Assembly: GCF_009807005.1 (NCBI RefSeq)
Contig: NZ_WUBR01000003.1
Location: 372,001-436,000 of the forward strand
Length of the DNA: 64,000 nucleotides
Direction of reading: 5' to 3'
Origin: Aurantiacibacter rhizosphaerae
GTDB taxonomy: Bacteria; Pseudomonadota; Alphaproteobacteria; Sphingomonadales; Sphingomonadaceae
Below are positions 52,093 through 62,476 of this stretch, piece by piece (the stretch's first letter is position 1; each line of letters begins with the position of its first letter). The position numbers were made by a program, and so were the translations under genes. The notes under the pieces are model-generated. The model saw nothing but the letters and a program-made list of their open reading frames with translations, made no database searches and was not told where the DNA came from.

Positions 52093-53391
52093 ATGGATAA
52101 TCTTACTCCCAAGGCGATTGTCGCCGCTCTCGACGAACATATCATCGGCCAGAAAGAGGCAAAGCGCGCCGTGGCTGTGGCCCTGCGCAATCGCTGGCGG
52201 CGCCAGCGCCTGTCGCCCGATCTGCGTGATGAGGTGACCCCCAAGAACATCCTGATGATCGGCCCCACCGGCTGCGGCAAGACGGAAATCAGCCGCCGCC
52301 TGGCAAAATTGGCAGAGGCGCCTTTCGTGAAGGTGGAAGCCACCAAGTTTACAGAGGTCGGCTATGTCGGCCGCGATGTGGAGCAGATTGCCCGCGATCT
52401 GGTGGAAGAGGCCATCCGACTGGAGAAGGATCGCCGCCGAGAGGCCGTGCGTGAAGCGGCCAGCGAAGCGGCGATGAACCGTCTGCTGGATGCGCTGGTG
52501 GGCAACGGCGCGAGCGAGGCGACGCGCGAAAGTTTTCGCCAGCGGATCGTCGAAAATTCGATGAACGACACCGAGGTGGAAATCGAGGTGGAAGATGCGC
52601 CCAACATGAACATGGACATCCCCGGCATGGGCGGGGGCGCCACCATGATCAATCTCAGCGACATGATGGGCAAGGCCTTTGGCGGCGCGCCCAAGAAGAA
52701 GCGCAAGCTGAAAGTGCCCGAAGCGTGGGACAAGCTGGTGGACGAGGAAGCGGAAAAGCGCATGGACCAGGACGACGTGGCCCGCGTCGCGCTGCAGAAT
52801 GCCGAGACCAACGGCATCGTCTTCCTGGACGAGGTGGACAAGATCGCCGTGTCCGACGTGCGCGGCGGCTCCGTTTCGCGCGAAGGCGTGCAGCGCGATC
52901 TGCTACCGCTGATCGAAGGCACCACCGTCGCCACGAAATACGGCCCGATGAAGACGGACCACGTCCTCTTCATCGCCAGCGGCGCGTTCCACGTGGCCAA
53001 GCCATCCGACATGCTGCCTGAATTGCAGGGCCGCCTGCCGATCCGGGTGGAGCTACGCAGCCTGACCGAGGAGGATTTCGTGCGCATCCTGAGCGAAACC
53101 CGCGCTAATCTGGTCAGCCAGTACAAGGCGCTGTTGGGCACGGAGAAGCTGGATGTTGAAATGACGGACGATGCCGTGGCAGAGGTTGCCCGGCTGGCCG
53201 CGCAGGTGAACGAAGGCGTCGAGAATATCGGTGCGCGTCGCCTGCAGACGGTGATGGAAAAGCTGTTCGAGGAATTGAGCTTCGAAGCAGAGGAAATGTC
53301 CGGCCAGAGCGTGACGGTGGATGCCAATTACGTGCGCGAAAAGCTGAGCGACCTGGCCGCGGACACCGACCTTTCCAAATACGTTCTGTAA
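52093..53391 (+). CDS. hslU: ATP-dependent protease ATPase subunit HslU
   Basis: A 432-aa AAA+ unfoldase: [18 protein letters not shown] at the N-terminus, Walker [17 protein letters not shown] (about 57-72), the I-domain with a Met/Gly-rich stretch (about 170-190), Walker [12 protein letters not shown] (about 244-254), and the C-terminal YVL. It forms the HslUV complex with HslV. The start at 52093 fits the family; an open frame reaches 52027. Confidence 0.97.
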   Translation: MDNLTPKAIVAALDEHIIGQKEAKRAVAVALRNRWRRQRLSPDLRDEVTPKNILMIGPTGCGKTEISRRLAKLAEAPFVKVEATKFTEVGYVGRDVEQIARDLVEEAIRLEKDRRREAVREAASEAAMNRLLDALVGNGASEATRESFRQRIVENSMNDTEVEIEVEDAPNMNMDIPGMGGGATMINLSDMMGKAFGGAPKKKRKLKVPEAWDKLVDEEAEKRMDQDDVARVALQNAETNGIVFLDEVDKIAVSDVRGGSVSREGVQRDLLPLIEGTTVATKYGPMKTDHVLFIASGAFHVAKPSDMLPELQGRLPIRVELRSLTEEDFVRILSETRANLVSQYKALLGTEKLDVEMTDDAVAEVARLAAQVNEGVENIGARRLQTVMEKLFEELSFEAEEMSGQSVTVDANYVREKLSDLAADTDLSKYVL

Positions 53392-53407
53392 CCCGGCCTA
53401 GCTTGAC

Positions 53408-53851
53408 CTAGCGATCCAGGTCGCCGCCATGCGCATCCAGCACGGCGGCGACGAGGGATTTCAGATCTTCCATTCTTTCCGCACCAATGCTGTGCTGAAC
53501 GCGCGCCTCGAACGCGCGGCTGCGCGATGCCAGTGTCTTGTCCGCCTGTTCCCCCTTGGCGGTAAGCCGCACCAGCCGGGCGCGCCCGTCCTGCGGATCG
53601 CTTTCGACCTGCACATATCCCGCTTCCGCCAGTGAATTGACGAGATAGGCCATGGATTGCTTTGTCATCCCGGCCAATTGCGCAAGATCGACAACGCGCG
53701 ATCCGCGCGCGCTGATATGGCGGAACACCGGCGAATGCGCCGGGCGAATATCGGACATGCCATCTGCCGCCAGTCCGCCGTAGGTTTCGCGCTGCCACAG
53801 CTCGTAGGCGTCGCCAAACATCCGTCCCAGCCGATCATTATTTTTTGCCAT
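53408..53851 (-). CDS. MarR-family transcriptional regulator
   Basis: A 147-aa winged-helix regulator. It has LAQLAGMTKQSMAYLVNSLAEAGYVQVESDPQDGRARLVRLTAKGEQ (about 58-103) as the wHTH and wing. It is divergent from a SnoaL-like gene with a 21-bp palindrome between, so it is probably a local repressor. Not closely similar to the IacR pair. Confidence 0.88.
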   Translation of the reverse strand: MAKNNDRLGRMFGDAYELWQRETYGGLAADGMSDIRPAHSPVFRHISARGSRVVDLAQLAGMTKQSMAYLVNSLAEAGYVQVESDPQDGRARLVRLTAKGEQADKTLASRSRAFEARVQHSIGAERMEDLKSLVAAVLDAHGGDLDR

Positions 53852-53877
53852 GACACCCTATTGCCAATAGTCAAACA

Positions 53878-53898
53878 GTCTGTCTATAATAGACAGAC
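53878..53898. promoter_or_regulatory. 21-bp palindromic operator between marR and SnoaL gene
   Basis: GTCTGTCTA (53878-53886), spacer TAA, TAGACAGAC (53890-53898): perfect 9-bp arms. It lies 27 bp before the MarR start and 19 bp before the SnoaL-like start, as expected for autoregulation. Confidence 0.75.
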
Positions 53899-53916
53899 AA
53901 GCTGACGGATATTGAT

Positions 53917-54309
53917 GTGTCGATTGAACAGAACCTGGCCGTAGTGGCCGAGCATATCGAGAACGAAGCCCGCGATCCCGCGGCGGTGCTGGCGCTGTAT
54001 ACGGACGATGTTGTGCAGGAATTTCCGACGCGCGGCCTGCGCTTTGACACCAAGCCCGCGATAGAGGCGAATTACCGCCGCATGTTCGCGGCCATCGAAA
54101 ATGTCGAGATGGAGACGCTGGACCGTTTCGCCACGCAGGACCGCGTGGTGGACGACATGATAGTGCGCTTCAACATGGTGAGGGAAGGGATGGACAATTG
54201 TCCGATTCCCGTCGGCAACAAAGTGATCCTGCGGCTGGTGCATGTTTTTCACATGCGTGACGGCAAAATCGCACAGGAGATCGTTCACGAGAATTGGCAG
54301 ATTGGATGA
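53917..54309 (+). CDS. SnoaL-like/NTF2-fold protein
   Basis: A 130-aa NTF2-superfamily protein: helix at residues 1-18, ALYTDDVVQEFPTRG (about 26-40), AIEANYRRMFAAIENVE and KVILRLVHVFHMRDGKIAQEIVHENWQI at the end. Members include isomerases and small-molecule-binding proteins; the role here is unknown. The start is a GTG. It is controlled by the neighbouring palindrome and MarR protein. Confidence 0.8.
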   Translation: MSIEQNLAVVAEHIENEARDPAAVLALYTDDVVQEFPTRGLRFDTKPAIEANYRRMFAAIENVEMETLDRFATQDRVVDDMIVRFNMVREGMDNCPIPVGNKVILRLVHVFHMRDGKIAQEIVHENWQIG

Positions 54310-54400
54310 TGGAGATGGGCGCGCCCTATTGCAGACGCGCGCATAAATAATTCGTCACCGAAACCGGGTCGCATTCACTTCGCACCAACAGGGGAATGAC

Positions 54401-54655
54401 ATGAAAACGACTTTGAAAATCCTTGCAGCTGCAGCCCTTCTGGCAAGCACGCCAGCGATGGCAGGCGAATATGCCGGCAACGGCAAATATGTGCCGGGCG
54501 GGGACACGGGCGCTTCGGCGTGTAGCTATTCCGGCCTGAATGACGATGATGACGGGCAAGGCTTCACGCAGAGCTTCGCAGCGTTCCTGCGGTTTCTTGG
54601 CATCGATGCCGGGCGTTACTTCAACGCGGGAATGTTCTGCCGCGGCAATATGTAA
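54401..54655 (+). CDS. Small secreted protein, function unknown
   Basis: An 84-aa protein: signal peptide (residues 1-21, ALLASTPAMAG), a mature part with an Asp-rich stretch (NDDDDGQGF), an aromatic/Leu segment (SFAAFLRFLGIDAGRYF) and two cysteines (SACSYSG, MFCRGN) that could form a disulfide. AGGGGAA precedes the ATG. I know no family for it. Confidence 0.65.
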   Translation: MKTTLKILAAAALLASTPAMAGEYAGNGKYVPGGDTGASACSYSGLNDDDDGQGFTQSFAAFLRFLGIDAGRYFNAGMFCRGNM

Positions 54656-54684
54656 GCGCAATATCGCAACAGGGCCGGGGGGCC

Positions 54685-54724
54685 GCGAAGGGGTGGGGGC
54701 ACCCCTTCGCACTCCGCCCTTTTT
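54685..54724 (+). terminator. Intrinsic terminator
   Basis: Perfect 11-bp arms GCGAAGGGGTG and CACCCCTTCGC (54685-54695, 54700-54710) with a GGGG loop, then a T-run at 54719-54724. It ends the transcript of the small secreted protein and faces the convergent SulP gene. Confidence 0.7.
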
Positions 54725-54739
54725 CAGCGCTGGATAACC

Positions 54740-56245
54740 CTACGGGTGCGGCGCCAGCCCGATTTCCACGCCGGTCTTGTCGGTCAGCGCGAATTTGTCG
54801 ACCAGGTCTGCACTGGCTTCGTTCAGGCCGACCACCTGCACACTGCGGCCATTGCGGCGCATCCGGTCCACCACCTTGTCCAGCGCGCCGACGCCGGAAA
54901 TATCCCAGAAATGCGCCTTGGTAACGTCCACCACCACATTGTCGGCAGGGTCGTCCATCCGGCTTTCCGGGCCGATAGCATAAAAGAAGCGATCCACGCT
55001 GGCGAAGAAGATCTGGCCGGTGATGTGATAGGTGGCCGTATCGCCCTCGCGCACACGCTGCACCTTGAACATCTGCTGCACCTTGCCGGTAAAGAAGATG
55101 CCCGACAGCAGTACGCCTGCCAGTACGCCCAGCGCCAGATTATGCGTCCACACCACGATCACCACGGTCGCCAGCATCACCACGGATGATGGCCATGGGT
55201 GGTGGCGGACGTTGGGGATGGAGTTCCAGCTGAAGGTGCCGATGCTCACCATAATCATCACGGCAACCAGCGCCGCCATGGGAATGGCGCCCACGATGGG
55301 GCCGAGCAGCGCTAGCAGGATCAGCAGGGTGAGACCGGCGGTAAAGCTGGACAGTCGCCCACGCCCGCCGCTGGTGACGTTGATCACCGACTGGCCGATC
55401 ATCGCGCAGCCGCCCATGCCGCCGAAAAACGCCGCCACGATATTGGCCGCGCCCTGTCCGCCGCATTCACGCTGCTTGTTGGATTCGGTGTGGGTCATGT
55501 CGTCCACGATCTGCGCGGTCAGCAGGCTTTCCAGCAGGCCTACGGCGGCCATCGTCAAGGCATAGGGAGCGATGATCTGGAAGGTTTCCACCGTCAGCGG
55601 CACATCGGGAATGATGAAATAGGGCAGGCCTTCGGGCAGTTCGCCCATATCGGCCACGGTGTTCACATCCCAGTTCAGCCCGATGGAGAGCGCGCCCAGC
55701 ACGATGATCGCTACCAGTGGCGAAGGCACGGCGGTGGTCAGCCGGGGCAGCAGGTAGATGATCGCCAGGCCCCCTGCCACCATGGCATAGGTGAGCCAGC
55801 TGACGCCGTCATTCGCCAGGTTCAGCTGCGGCAGCTGCGCCATGAAAATCAGGATCGCCAGCGCGTTGACGAAGCCTGTGATCACGCTGCGCGATACGAA
55901 CTGCATCAGCAGGTCCAGCCGCAGGAACGCGGCGATGGCCTGGAAAATGCCCATCAGGATGGTGGCGGCAAGCAGATATTCCACGCCGTGATCGCGCACC
56001 AGCGGCACCACCACCACGGCAACGGCTGCCGTCGCGGCAGAGATCATGCCGGGCCTGCCGCCGGTAAAGGCGATCACCATGGCAATGGTGATGGAGGCAT
56101 ACAGGCCCACGCGCGGATCCACGCCCGCGATGATGGAAAAGCCGATGGCTTCGGGGATAAGGGCCAGCGCAACCACGATACCGGCAAGGATGTCGGCACG
56201 CGGTTGGGCGAGCCAGTCGCGCTTCAGCGCGGCTGTGTCGATCAT
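54740..56245 (-). CDS. SulP-family inorganic anion transporter with STAS domain
   Basis: A 501-aa transporter with about 11-12 membrane helices ([25 protein letters not shown] near the N-terminus, [26 protein letters not shown] around 285-310) and a C-terminal cytoplasmic STAS domain (about 410-500, [33 protein letters not shown] sequence). Carriers of this family move sulfate, bicarbonate or other anions. The ATG at 56245 is chosen by homology; a GTG at 56272 is the alternative. Confidence 0.9.
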   Translation of the reverse strand: MIDTAALKRDWLAQPRADILAGIVVALALIPEAIGFSIIAGVDPRVGLYASITIAMVIAFTGGRPGMISAATAAVAVVVVPLVRDHGVEYLLAATILMGIFQAIAAFLRLDLLMQFVSRSVITGFVNALAILIFMAQLPQLNLANDGVSWLTYAMVAGGLAIIYLLPRLTTAVPSPLVAIIVLGALSIGLNWDVNTVADMGELPEGLPYFIIPDVPLTVETFQIIAPYALTMAAVGLLESLLTAQIVDDMTHTESNKQRECGGQGAANIVAAFFGGMGGCAMIGQSVINVTSGGRGRLSSFTAGLTLLILLALLGPIVGAIPMAALVAVMIMVSIGTFSWNSIPNVRHHPWPSSVVMLATVVIVVWTHNLALGVLAGVLLSGIFFTGKVQQMFKVQRVREGDTATYHITGQIFFASVDRFFYAIGPESRMDDPADNVVVDVTKAHFWDISGVGALDKVVDRMRRNGRSVQVVGLNEASADLVDKFALTDKTGVEIGLAPHP

Positions 56246-56348
56246 GGCAAAAAGTCCGCTTGTTTTTGGCACGCAGCTAAGGTGGCGCGCCCGAGATACA
56301 GGCGGGAACTTTTATATGTTGCATCGCACAATGCAAGGGCGAAGTGCG

Positions 56349-56867
56349 CTAGCGATATTCCTCCGGATACCAGAACACGTCATGGCATGCCTTGCAAACG
56401 GGCTGCAGATCGTTGGCCATGCGGGTTATCCATTCAGGGTCGCGCGCGTCCACGGCGGCGGAAAGCTGCTGTGCATGGTTGGCCAGCGCCACGGCAAAGG
56501 CGTTGTAACTCTGCGGGTTCGCCTTCAGCCGCGCCTCGATGGCGGCGAGGTCCGTCCCTTCCGGCGCGTCGCCCAGATTGCCTGCGGGATCGTGGGACGC
56601 ATAGCTGCCAGCCGCAGCCATATCCTGCGATGCGGACAGCAACTGCGCGCTTGCCGCGTCCAGCGCATCCCAGCGCGCCTGCGTCATCAGGGCGGGATCG
56701 AAATTGCCGTAATCGTCCATCGCCTCAACCTGCAGGTTCCAGATCGCCTCTGTCGGCGGGTTTATGGCGTGGACCATGCCTTCGCGCACGTAATAGGTAT
56801 CCGGAATGATGGCGGGTGCGGCCACGCAGCCTGCCAGTGCGATTGCGGCAATGGGTATCCAGCGCAT
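56349..56867 (-). CDS. Cytochrome c'-like lipoprotein
   Basis: A 172-aa protein: lipoprotein signal (residues 1-14, IALAGC) preceded by GGGAGG, then a mostly helical domain and, at the very C-terminus, the haem-binding CKACH (C158, C161, H162) in [19 protein letters not shown] CxxCH close to the C-terminus of a four-helix-bundle-like sequence is the arrangement of cytochrome c'. These bind NO/CO or transfer electrons. The assignment as a c' relative is inference; the haem site is visible. Confidence 0.72.
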   Translation of the reverse strand: MRWIPIAAIALAGCVAAPAIIPDTYYVREGMVHAINPPTEAIWNLQVEAMDDYGNFDPALMTQARWDALDAASAQLLSASQDMAAAGSYASHDPAGNLGDAPEGTDLAAIEARLKANPQSYNAFAVALANHAQQLSAAVDARDPEWITRMANDLQPVCKACHDVFWYPEEYR

Positions 56868-56878
56868 GTCCTGCCTCC

Positions 56879-58714
56879 CTATTCCGCCGCGTCCCTTTCC
56901 TCTTCGGGATCGGCATCTTCGTTCTGCTGCCGGTTCCACATTTCGGCGTAAAGGCCATCGCGGCGCAGCAGTTCGACGTGGCTACCCTGCTCCACGATGC
57001 GCCCGCTTTCCATGACATTTATCAAATCCGCATCGGCAATCGTCGACAGCCTGTGGGCAATGGCGATGGTGGTGCGGTCTGCGCTCACGCGCTTCAGCGT
57101 GGACATGATGTCCTGCTCCGTCCGGCTGTCTAGCGCGCTGGTCGCTTCGTCCAGCAGCAGGATCGGCGGGTCTTTCAGCAGGGTGCGGGCAATGGCCACG
57201 CGCTGTTTCTCCCCGCCCGAAAGCTTCAGCCCGCGTTCGCCAACCTCGGTATCGAAACCCTTGGGCAGTTCCTGGATGAACGGCAGGATGGAGGCATCTT
57301 CTGCCGCCTGGCGCACCTGATCATCCGATGGATCATCCCTGCCATAGGCGATGTTGTAGCGCACCGTATCGTTGAACAGCACGGTATCCTGCGGAACGAT
57401 GCCGATCTGCTGGCGCAGGCTGTGCTGCGTAACCAGGGCGATATCCTGCCCATCCACGCAGATGCGGCCTTCCCATGGATCGTAGAAGCGGAACAGCAGG
57501 CGGCCGATGGTGCTCTTGCCCGCGCCCGATGGGCCGACAAGCGCCACGGTACTGCCAGCCGGCGCTTCGAAACTGAGGCCGTGCAGGATTTGCCGGTCCT
57601 TGTCATAGCCGAAGCTGACGTTCTCGAACGTCACGCCGGGGCGCCTGGTGATCAGCGCAGGCGCGCCGGGCTTGTCGTCCACTTCGACAGGCTTATCCAG
57701 CAGGCGGAACATGTCTGCCATGTCGATCATGCCCTGGCGGATGGTGCGATAGACCCAGCCCAGCATGTCCAGCGGGCGGAAAAGCTGCATCAGATAGGTG
57801 TTCACCAGCACCAGATCGCCCGGGGTCAGCCAGCCTTGTGACCATCCCCAAACGGTCCACGCCATCGCGCCGCCCATCATTAGGTTGAGGATGACGGCCT
57901 GCACGATATTGAGCACGCCCAAGGAATTCTCGGTCTTGATCGCGGCCTCGGCATAGGCGCCGGCGCTGCGGGAATAGCGATCCCGCTCGCGTTCTTCGGC
58001 GCCGAAATACTTCACCGTTTCAAAGTTCAGCAGGCTGTCCACCGCGCGGGCCATGGCCTGCCCGTCAAGGTCGTTCATCTCCTTGCGCAGCTTCACCCGC
58101 CATTCCGTAATCGCCTGCGTGATCCAGATGAAGCTGACCACGGTGACGGCAACGGCTGCCACCATCTCCCAGCCGAACAGCGTCCAGAAAATCGCGCTCA
58201 CCACCACCAGTTCGATCGCGGTGGGGGCGATGTTGAACAGCAGGAAATACAGCATCAGATTGATGGATTTCGTGCCGCGTTCCACCACGCGCGTTACCTC
58301 GCCCGTGCGGCGAGAGAGGTGGAAACGCAGGGAAAGCTGGTGCAGGCGCGCGAACACATCCTCCGCCAGGCCGAAGACGGATTCCTGCCCTACGCGGTTG
58401 AAGATGATGTTGCGCAGCTGATCGAACAGGACGCTGCCAAACCGCCCTGCGGCATAGGCGATCACCATGGCCATCGCCACCATCACGGCGGGATCGCCAT
58501 CGGCGGCCATGGTGTCCACGGCGCGGGCATAGGCCAGCGGCATGGCCAGCACCACGCCCTTCGCCAGCACCACCAATATGCTGGCACCGATGATGCGGCG
58601 CTTCAGATCGGGGCGGCCCTCTGGCCATAGATATGGCAGGAAGCGACGCATGGTCGCCCAATCGGTATTGACGCCAGTTGCCTTGCTGGCAGTTTGATCA
58701 CCGAAATCTCTCAC
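56879..58714 (-). CDS. ABC transporter, Atm1/HMT1-like fused permease-ATPase
   Basis: A 611-aa half-transporter. The membrane domain (about 40-320) has [25 protein letters not shown] (about 135-160) as in the Atm1 family. The nucleotide-binding domain has Walker [13 protein letters not shown] (about 395), the signature [12 protein letters not shown] (about 500) and Walker [14 protein letters not shown] (about 520). Atm1-type exporters handle glutathione- or sulfur-linked compounds and metals. The start is a GTG. It abuts the cytochrome c'-like gene. Confidence 0.9.
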   Translation of the reverse strand: MRDFGDQTASKATGVNTDWATMRRFLPYLWPEGRPDLKRRIIGASILVVLAKGVVLAMPLAYARAVDTMAADGDPAVMVAMAMVIAYAAGRFGSVLFDQLRNIIFNRVGQESVFGLAEDVFARLHQLSLRFHLSRRTGEVTRVVERGTKSINLMLYFLLFNIAPTAIELVVVSAIFWTLFGWEMVAAVAVTVVSFIWITQAITEWRVKLRKEMNDLDGQAMARAVDSLLNFETVKYFGAEERERDRYSRSAGAYAEAAIKTENSLGVLNIVQAVILNLMMGGAMAWTVWGWSQGWLTPGDLVLVNTYLMQLFRPLDMLGWVYRTIRQGMIDMADMFRLLDKPVEVDDKPGAPALITRRPGVTFENVSFGYDKDRQILHGLSFEAPAGSTVALVGPSGAGKSTIGRLLFRFYDPWEGRICVDGQDIALVTQHSLRQQIGIVPQDTVLFNDTVRYNIAYGRDDPSDDQVRQAAEDASILPFIQELPKGFDTEVGERGLKLSGGEKQRVAIARTLLKDPPILLLDEATSALDSRTEQDIMSTLKRVSADRTTIAIAHRLSTIADADLINVMESGRIVEQGSHVELLRRDGLYAEMWNRQQNEDADPEEERDAAE

Positions 58715-58813
58715 AATGCGCGCAAGGTGGGGCCTTGGACCTGTCGTAACAAGGCCTGCTGCAACTAGGCGTGCCGTAATTGAGCGTGTTGGCGCGCGCG
58801 TCCGCCCGAAGGC

Positions 58814-59836
58814 TTATTCGCGCAGCCGCGTGGCGCGTGATCCGAAGTTCCAGTTCTGATCGGTGGAGATATCGCCCGGCAAATCGAACAGCACCCGGCG
58901 GGAGCGGAAATCGATGGCCACCCGCTTGAACAGGCGCAGCTCGCTCATGCCAAGGATCAGGGCGGGGCGATCCACCAGATCCAGCGCATGGAATGTTGGC
59001 GCATCGGCAAAGGTGATGACGATGTTGTTCAGCCGGGCCGATCCCACCTCCATCTTGCGCGCAATGCGGGTGACGCCGCTGATCTGCACGCCGTTGACAT
59101 CCGTCATCACGGCATCGTTCAATTGCTGGCGGCGGCGCAGCCTTTCAGCCAGCGCGAAATTGCCGATGGAGCCTTGCGCCCCTGTATCGACGATCACATC
59201 CACGCTGACCCCGTCGATCTTGGCGCGATGGATGATCAACTGGCCCAGCCTCTCGCGCGCGCGCACGATGATATCGTAACTGCCCGATCCGCCGGTGCCG
59301 AGGGAATCGGAGATGTGCATCTCGCCATCGGCAAAATCCAGCAACACGCGCTGATCCTGCAAGGTATCCAGTCCAAGAATGCCGTCGGCCCCGCCGATAT
59401 GGGCCTGCTCCACCAGCGGAGCCGTGCGGATTGTCAGGCTGCGCTCACCCAGAATGAATTCCGGCACCATGGTCGTTTCCACCGCGCGGCTGCTGGCCAT
59501 GCCCACCAGCGTGGCGGGTTGGCGATCCGTAAGGTCCAGTTGTTGCGCCAAGGCATGTGAAAGCACGGTGGCCTGCGCCCCTGTATCCACCATGAAATCG
59601 AACGGGCCTTGCCCCTTTATGGTGACGGGCACCGTCATCCGGCGATAGCGGTCGATTTCCATGCCGATGGTGTCGGTGAAAATCGGGCTGTCGGCGATTT
59701 CCGCAGCCGTCGCGGTTTGCAGAGGTGACTTCGCTGGGCCTTGCTGCGACGCGTTTGTGGGCTGCGCGCTCAGTGACGCAGGAAGCGCCGCCGCACACAG
59801 CATGGCCAGCGCTATTGGCGAGACGATGGTTCGCAT
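58814..59836 (-). CDS. Retropepsin-like aspartic protease, two repeats
   Basis: A 340-aa exported protein: signal peptide (residues 1-24, LPASLSAQ), then two aspartyl protease-like units, each with a catalytic-type motif (FMVDTGAQATVLS near 84 and VIVDTGAQGSIGN near 217). GADGILGLDTL and LILGMSEL are flap-adjacent family sequences. Such tandem proteins occur widely in Sphingomonadales. The start follows GGGAGAG; the frame extends upstream without a signal. Confidence 0.82.
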   Translation of the reverse strand: MRTIVSPIALAMLCAAALPASLSAQPTNASQQGPAKSPLQTATAAEIADSPIFTDTIGMEIDRYRRMTVPVTIKGQGPFDFMVDTGAQATVLSHALAQQLDLTDRQPATLVGMASSRAVETTMVPEFILGERSLTIRTAPLVEQAHIGGADGILGLDTLQDQRVLLDFADGEMHISDSLGTGGSGSYDIIVRARERLGQLIIHRAKIDGVSVDVIVDTGAQGSIGNFALAERLRRRQQLNDAVMTDVNGVQISGVTRIARKMEVGSARLNNIVITFADAPTFHALDLVDRPALILGMSELRLFKRVAIDFRSRRVLFDLPGDISTDQNWNFGSRATRLRE

Positions 59837-59921
59837 GTTCTCTCTCCCACCCGCCTGCTTTGTCCCGGCGGCGGCGGGCTTCCCCACATATACCACGCGC
59901 GGGCCGGCGGCCCAAATCGCG

Positions 59922-61433
59922 CTATTGCGGTGCGGGGTCCCGCGATGCGCGCGGCGCGGGGACAAGCGCGCTGCAGCCAAAACGATCCAGCGCGTGGGTG
60001 GCGAAGTGGTGGATCTCGGAATAGGCCGGGTGGCGGATCTGCCGCAGGGTAATCAGCCACAGGGCGATGCCCACCATCGCAGCGCAGAACACCTGGATGA
60101 AGCCTGCATCCCTGGCCGGCGCGATATATACATAGGAAAGCCATACCGGCAGAACCGCCACGCCCGTCACCAGTGCGGATTGCATCCATATGCGAAACAG
60201 TCCGCGCCAGGTGAAGCCGACCACCGTTTGCAGGAACGGCGCATGGATCAGCAGCCAGGCAAAGCCATAAGCCACGCGGCTGGCCGCCGCTGCCTCCAGA
60301 GAGAACCACGCCCCGATTGCCAGCAGGACAACGGAGACGACGGTATCAAGGCCGAAGCGCCACAGCAGCGGGCGCATCCGGTTGAGCAGAATGGGCAGTT
60401 CCACATGCAGGGGCAGGGCGATCATGAGGATCTGCGACATGGCGATCCATTCCAGCGGCCGTGCCGAGCCAAGCCAGCGCTCTCCATACAATATATTGAT
60501 CACCGGCACCGCGCAGGCGGCAAGGCCGGCCATCGTGGGCCAAGTCAGCGCGGTGAAGCTGGCCGTCACCCGCTCATAATGCGGGCCAAGGGCATCGCCG
60601 CGATCGCGGAAACGGGCGAATGCGGGATAGAATACGGTGGTCATCCCGCCAGACACCAGCCAGCGTAATTGCCAGGCCAGCCCATAGGCGCGGGCAAACA
60701 GGCCCACCGCCACGGCATCCAGCAATCGGCCGATCAGCAATTCCGGCAGCCGCGATCCCAATTGCGACAGGCCATTGAGGACGGTTGAGAAGCCGCCGAA
60801 CCGCAAGACGGGCATTGCCCCTTCAAGGCGCGGGGGTATCGGCAATCGGCCGCCCACCCGCCATTGCGCGATTGCAGCGCGCGCCACCTGCTGGGCAAAG
60901 GCACCCCAGGCCAGCGCAATCGCGCCATATCCGTGCCACGCCAAAGAGATGGCGACGGCAGCATTCGTCAGCACCACGCCGATCTCGATCATGGTGTTGG
61001 ATTTGAAATCCATCTTCCGCTGCAACAACGCCATGGGCACCGTGGCCAGCGGTACGAAGAAATAGCTGGCAGCCACCACCAGCAGCAGCGGCAATAATCC
61101 GGGAAGGCTGTAAAAGGCCGCGGCGGGCCAGCTCAGCAACACGCACGCCGCGGCAATCGTCCAGCTGATGGCCAACGACACTGTAAAGGCGGTGCGGATG
61201 CCGTCCTCATCCAGACTGGCTTCGCCCGCCACATAACGGTTGATGCCAAACTCCTGCAGCACGGCCAGCAGGGATACAAAGGAGAAGGCGATGGTGAACA
61301 GGCCCAGCTCATCCGGGTCGATGAACCAGCGCGCCAGTATGACACTAGCGGCAAACTGGATCACGAAGGCGCCCATCTGGCTGGCCATCGCCAGCAGGGC
61401 CGCACCCCTCACACTCATATTGCCCGCGCTCAT
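59922..61433 (-). CDS. Polysaccharide flippase (Wzx/MATE-like)
   Basis: A 503-aa membrane protein with 12-14 helices of the polysaccharide-transport superfamily, moving lipid-linked sugars across the inner membrane. It begins SVRGAALLAMASQMGAFVIQFAASVILARW, with FINRYVAGEASL-like and LLQRKMDFKSNTMIEIG segments (about 140) typical of Wzx/RfbX-type proteins. The ATG at 61433 overlaps the glycosyltransferase stop (ATGA), so the two make a small surface-sugar operon. Confidence 0.87.
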   Translation of the reverse strand: MSAGNMSVRGAALLAMASQMGAFVIQFAASVILARWFIDPDELGLFTIAFSFVSLLAVLQEFGINRYVAGEASLDEDGIRTAFTVSLAISWTIAAACVLLSWPAAAFYSLPGLLPLLLVVAASYFFVPLATVPMALLQRKMDFKSNTMIEIGVVLTNAAVAISLAWHGYGAIALAWGAFAQQVARAAIAQWRVGGRLPIPPRLEGAMPVLRFGGFSTVLNGLSQLGSRLPELLIGRLLDAVAVGLFARAYGLAWQLRWLVSGGMTTVFYPAFARFRDRGDALGPHYERVTASFTALTWPTMAGLAACAVPVINILYGERWLGSARPLEWIAMSQILMIALPLHVELPILLNRMRPLLWRFGLDTVVSVVLLAIGAWFSLEAAAASRVAYGFAWLLIHAPFLQTVVGFTWRGLFRIWMQSALVTGVAVLPVWLSYVYIAPARDAGFIQVFCAAMVGIALWLITLRQIRHPAYSEIHHFATHALDRFGCSALVPAPRASRDPAPQ

Positions 61434-62476
61434 GCGGAAACCGCCTGCCGCGATGTCGGCGCTTCCGGCTCGCTCGCTCCGGCTCCGCGCGCATTGCGAC
61501 GGCGGCGGAAGGCCAGCATCGGCGCGGCCAGTGATGGCACCGCGCTCCACAAGGCAAAGTAGAATTGCCACACCGCGCCCAGTTCCGGCCCGGCGCTGGC
61601 TTTCAGATCGTGCAGGGCACCGCGTTCCCCATCGATGATCCGGTCCGCTGCCAGCGTAAAGCGCAGCTGGCGGCGGTTATCTTCCATCATGACCCGCGCA
61701 ATCTCCGCTTCAGGCGCATCGGCACCCAGCGCACCCAGCGCCTTCTCGAAGGTCTGGATATTGCCTTTCAGCATCTTCAGTTCGGAGGCGGAGGCAGACT
61801 GGCCACGAACGCGGTAATCCGCCAGCACCTCATCTATATATAGCGCGTGGCCGCCCAACAGCATCAGCCGCACCCACAGATCGAAATCTTCGGCATGCGT
61901 CATGGCCGGATCGAATCCACCGATCGCGTCAAAATCGGCGCGGCGGAAGGTGGACCCTATATATACGCCGAAACTGCGATCCAGCACGTCGCCCAGAGAG
62001 CCGCGAATGCCATCCCCGCTGCCTTGTGGCCCGGTAAAGCATTGGCGCTCCTGCGGGACAGCGCCGAAGATGCGCGCATTCACGGTGACAAGGCGCGCTG
62101 CGGGGTCCGCCTCCAGCGCCTGGCACGTGCGCGCCAGATATTCGGGGCGCAGCATGTCGTCTCCATCCAGCAGGGCGATAAGGGGGGCGCTTGTTTCGGC
62201 AATCGCGCGATTGCGCGCGGTGGACACGCCGCCATTCTCCGTTTGCAGGAAGGTGATGCGCGTATCTGACAGGAAGGGGGCAACGGCGCTGGCCACATCA
62301 TCGGGCGCGCCATCATCCACCACCACGCATTCCCATTGCGTCATTGTCTGCGCCAGCAGGGACTCAAGCGCTGCGCCCAACAGGTGCGCCACACCATATG
62401 CAGGCACGATCACCGCCACGCGCGCGGGCGCACGCGTAAGAGTGGAGTTGGAAACAGGGGGGCACTGGCTGCTCAT
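61430..62476 (-). CDS. Family 2 glycosyltransferase
   Basis: A 348-aa GT-A-fold enzyme: VAVIVPAYGVAHLLGAALESLLAQT (about 20-45), CVVVDDGAPDD (about 50), and the DxD metal motif in LIALLDGDDMLRPEYL (about 97). A C-terminal hydrophobic segment (AVWQFYFALWSAVPSLAAPMLAF) may anchor it to the membrane. It probably adds a sugar to a surface polysaccharide. The ATG at 62476 is preceded by a GTG that could also start. Confidence 0.9.
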   Translation of the reverse strand: MSSQCPPVSNSTLTRAPARVAVIVPAYGVAHLLGAALESLLAQTMTQWECVVVDDGAPDDVASAVAPFLSDTRITFLQTENGGVSTARNRAIAETSAPLIALLDGDDMLRPEYLARTCQALEADPAARLVTVNARIFGAVPQERQCFTGPQGSGDGIRGSLGDVLDRSFGVYIGSTFRRADFDAIGGFDPAMTHAEDFDLWVRLMLLGGHALYIDEVLADYRVRGQSASASELKMLKGNIQTFEKALGALGADAPEAEIARVMMEDNRRQLRFTLAADRIIDGERGALHDLKASAGPELGAVWQFYFALWSAVPSLAAPMLAFRRRRNARGAGASEPEAPTSRQAVSA

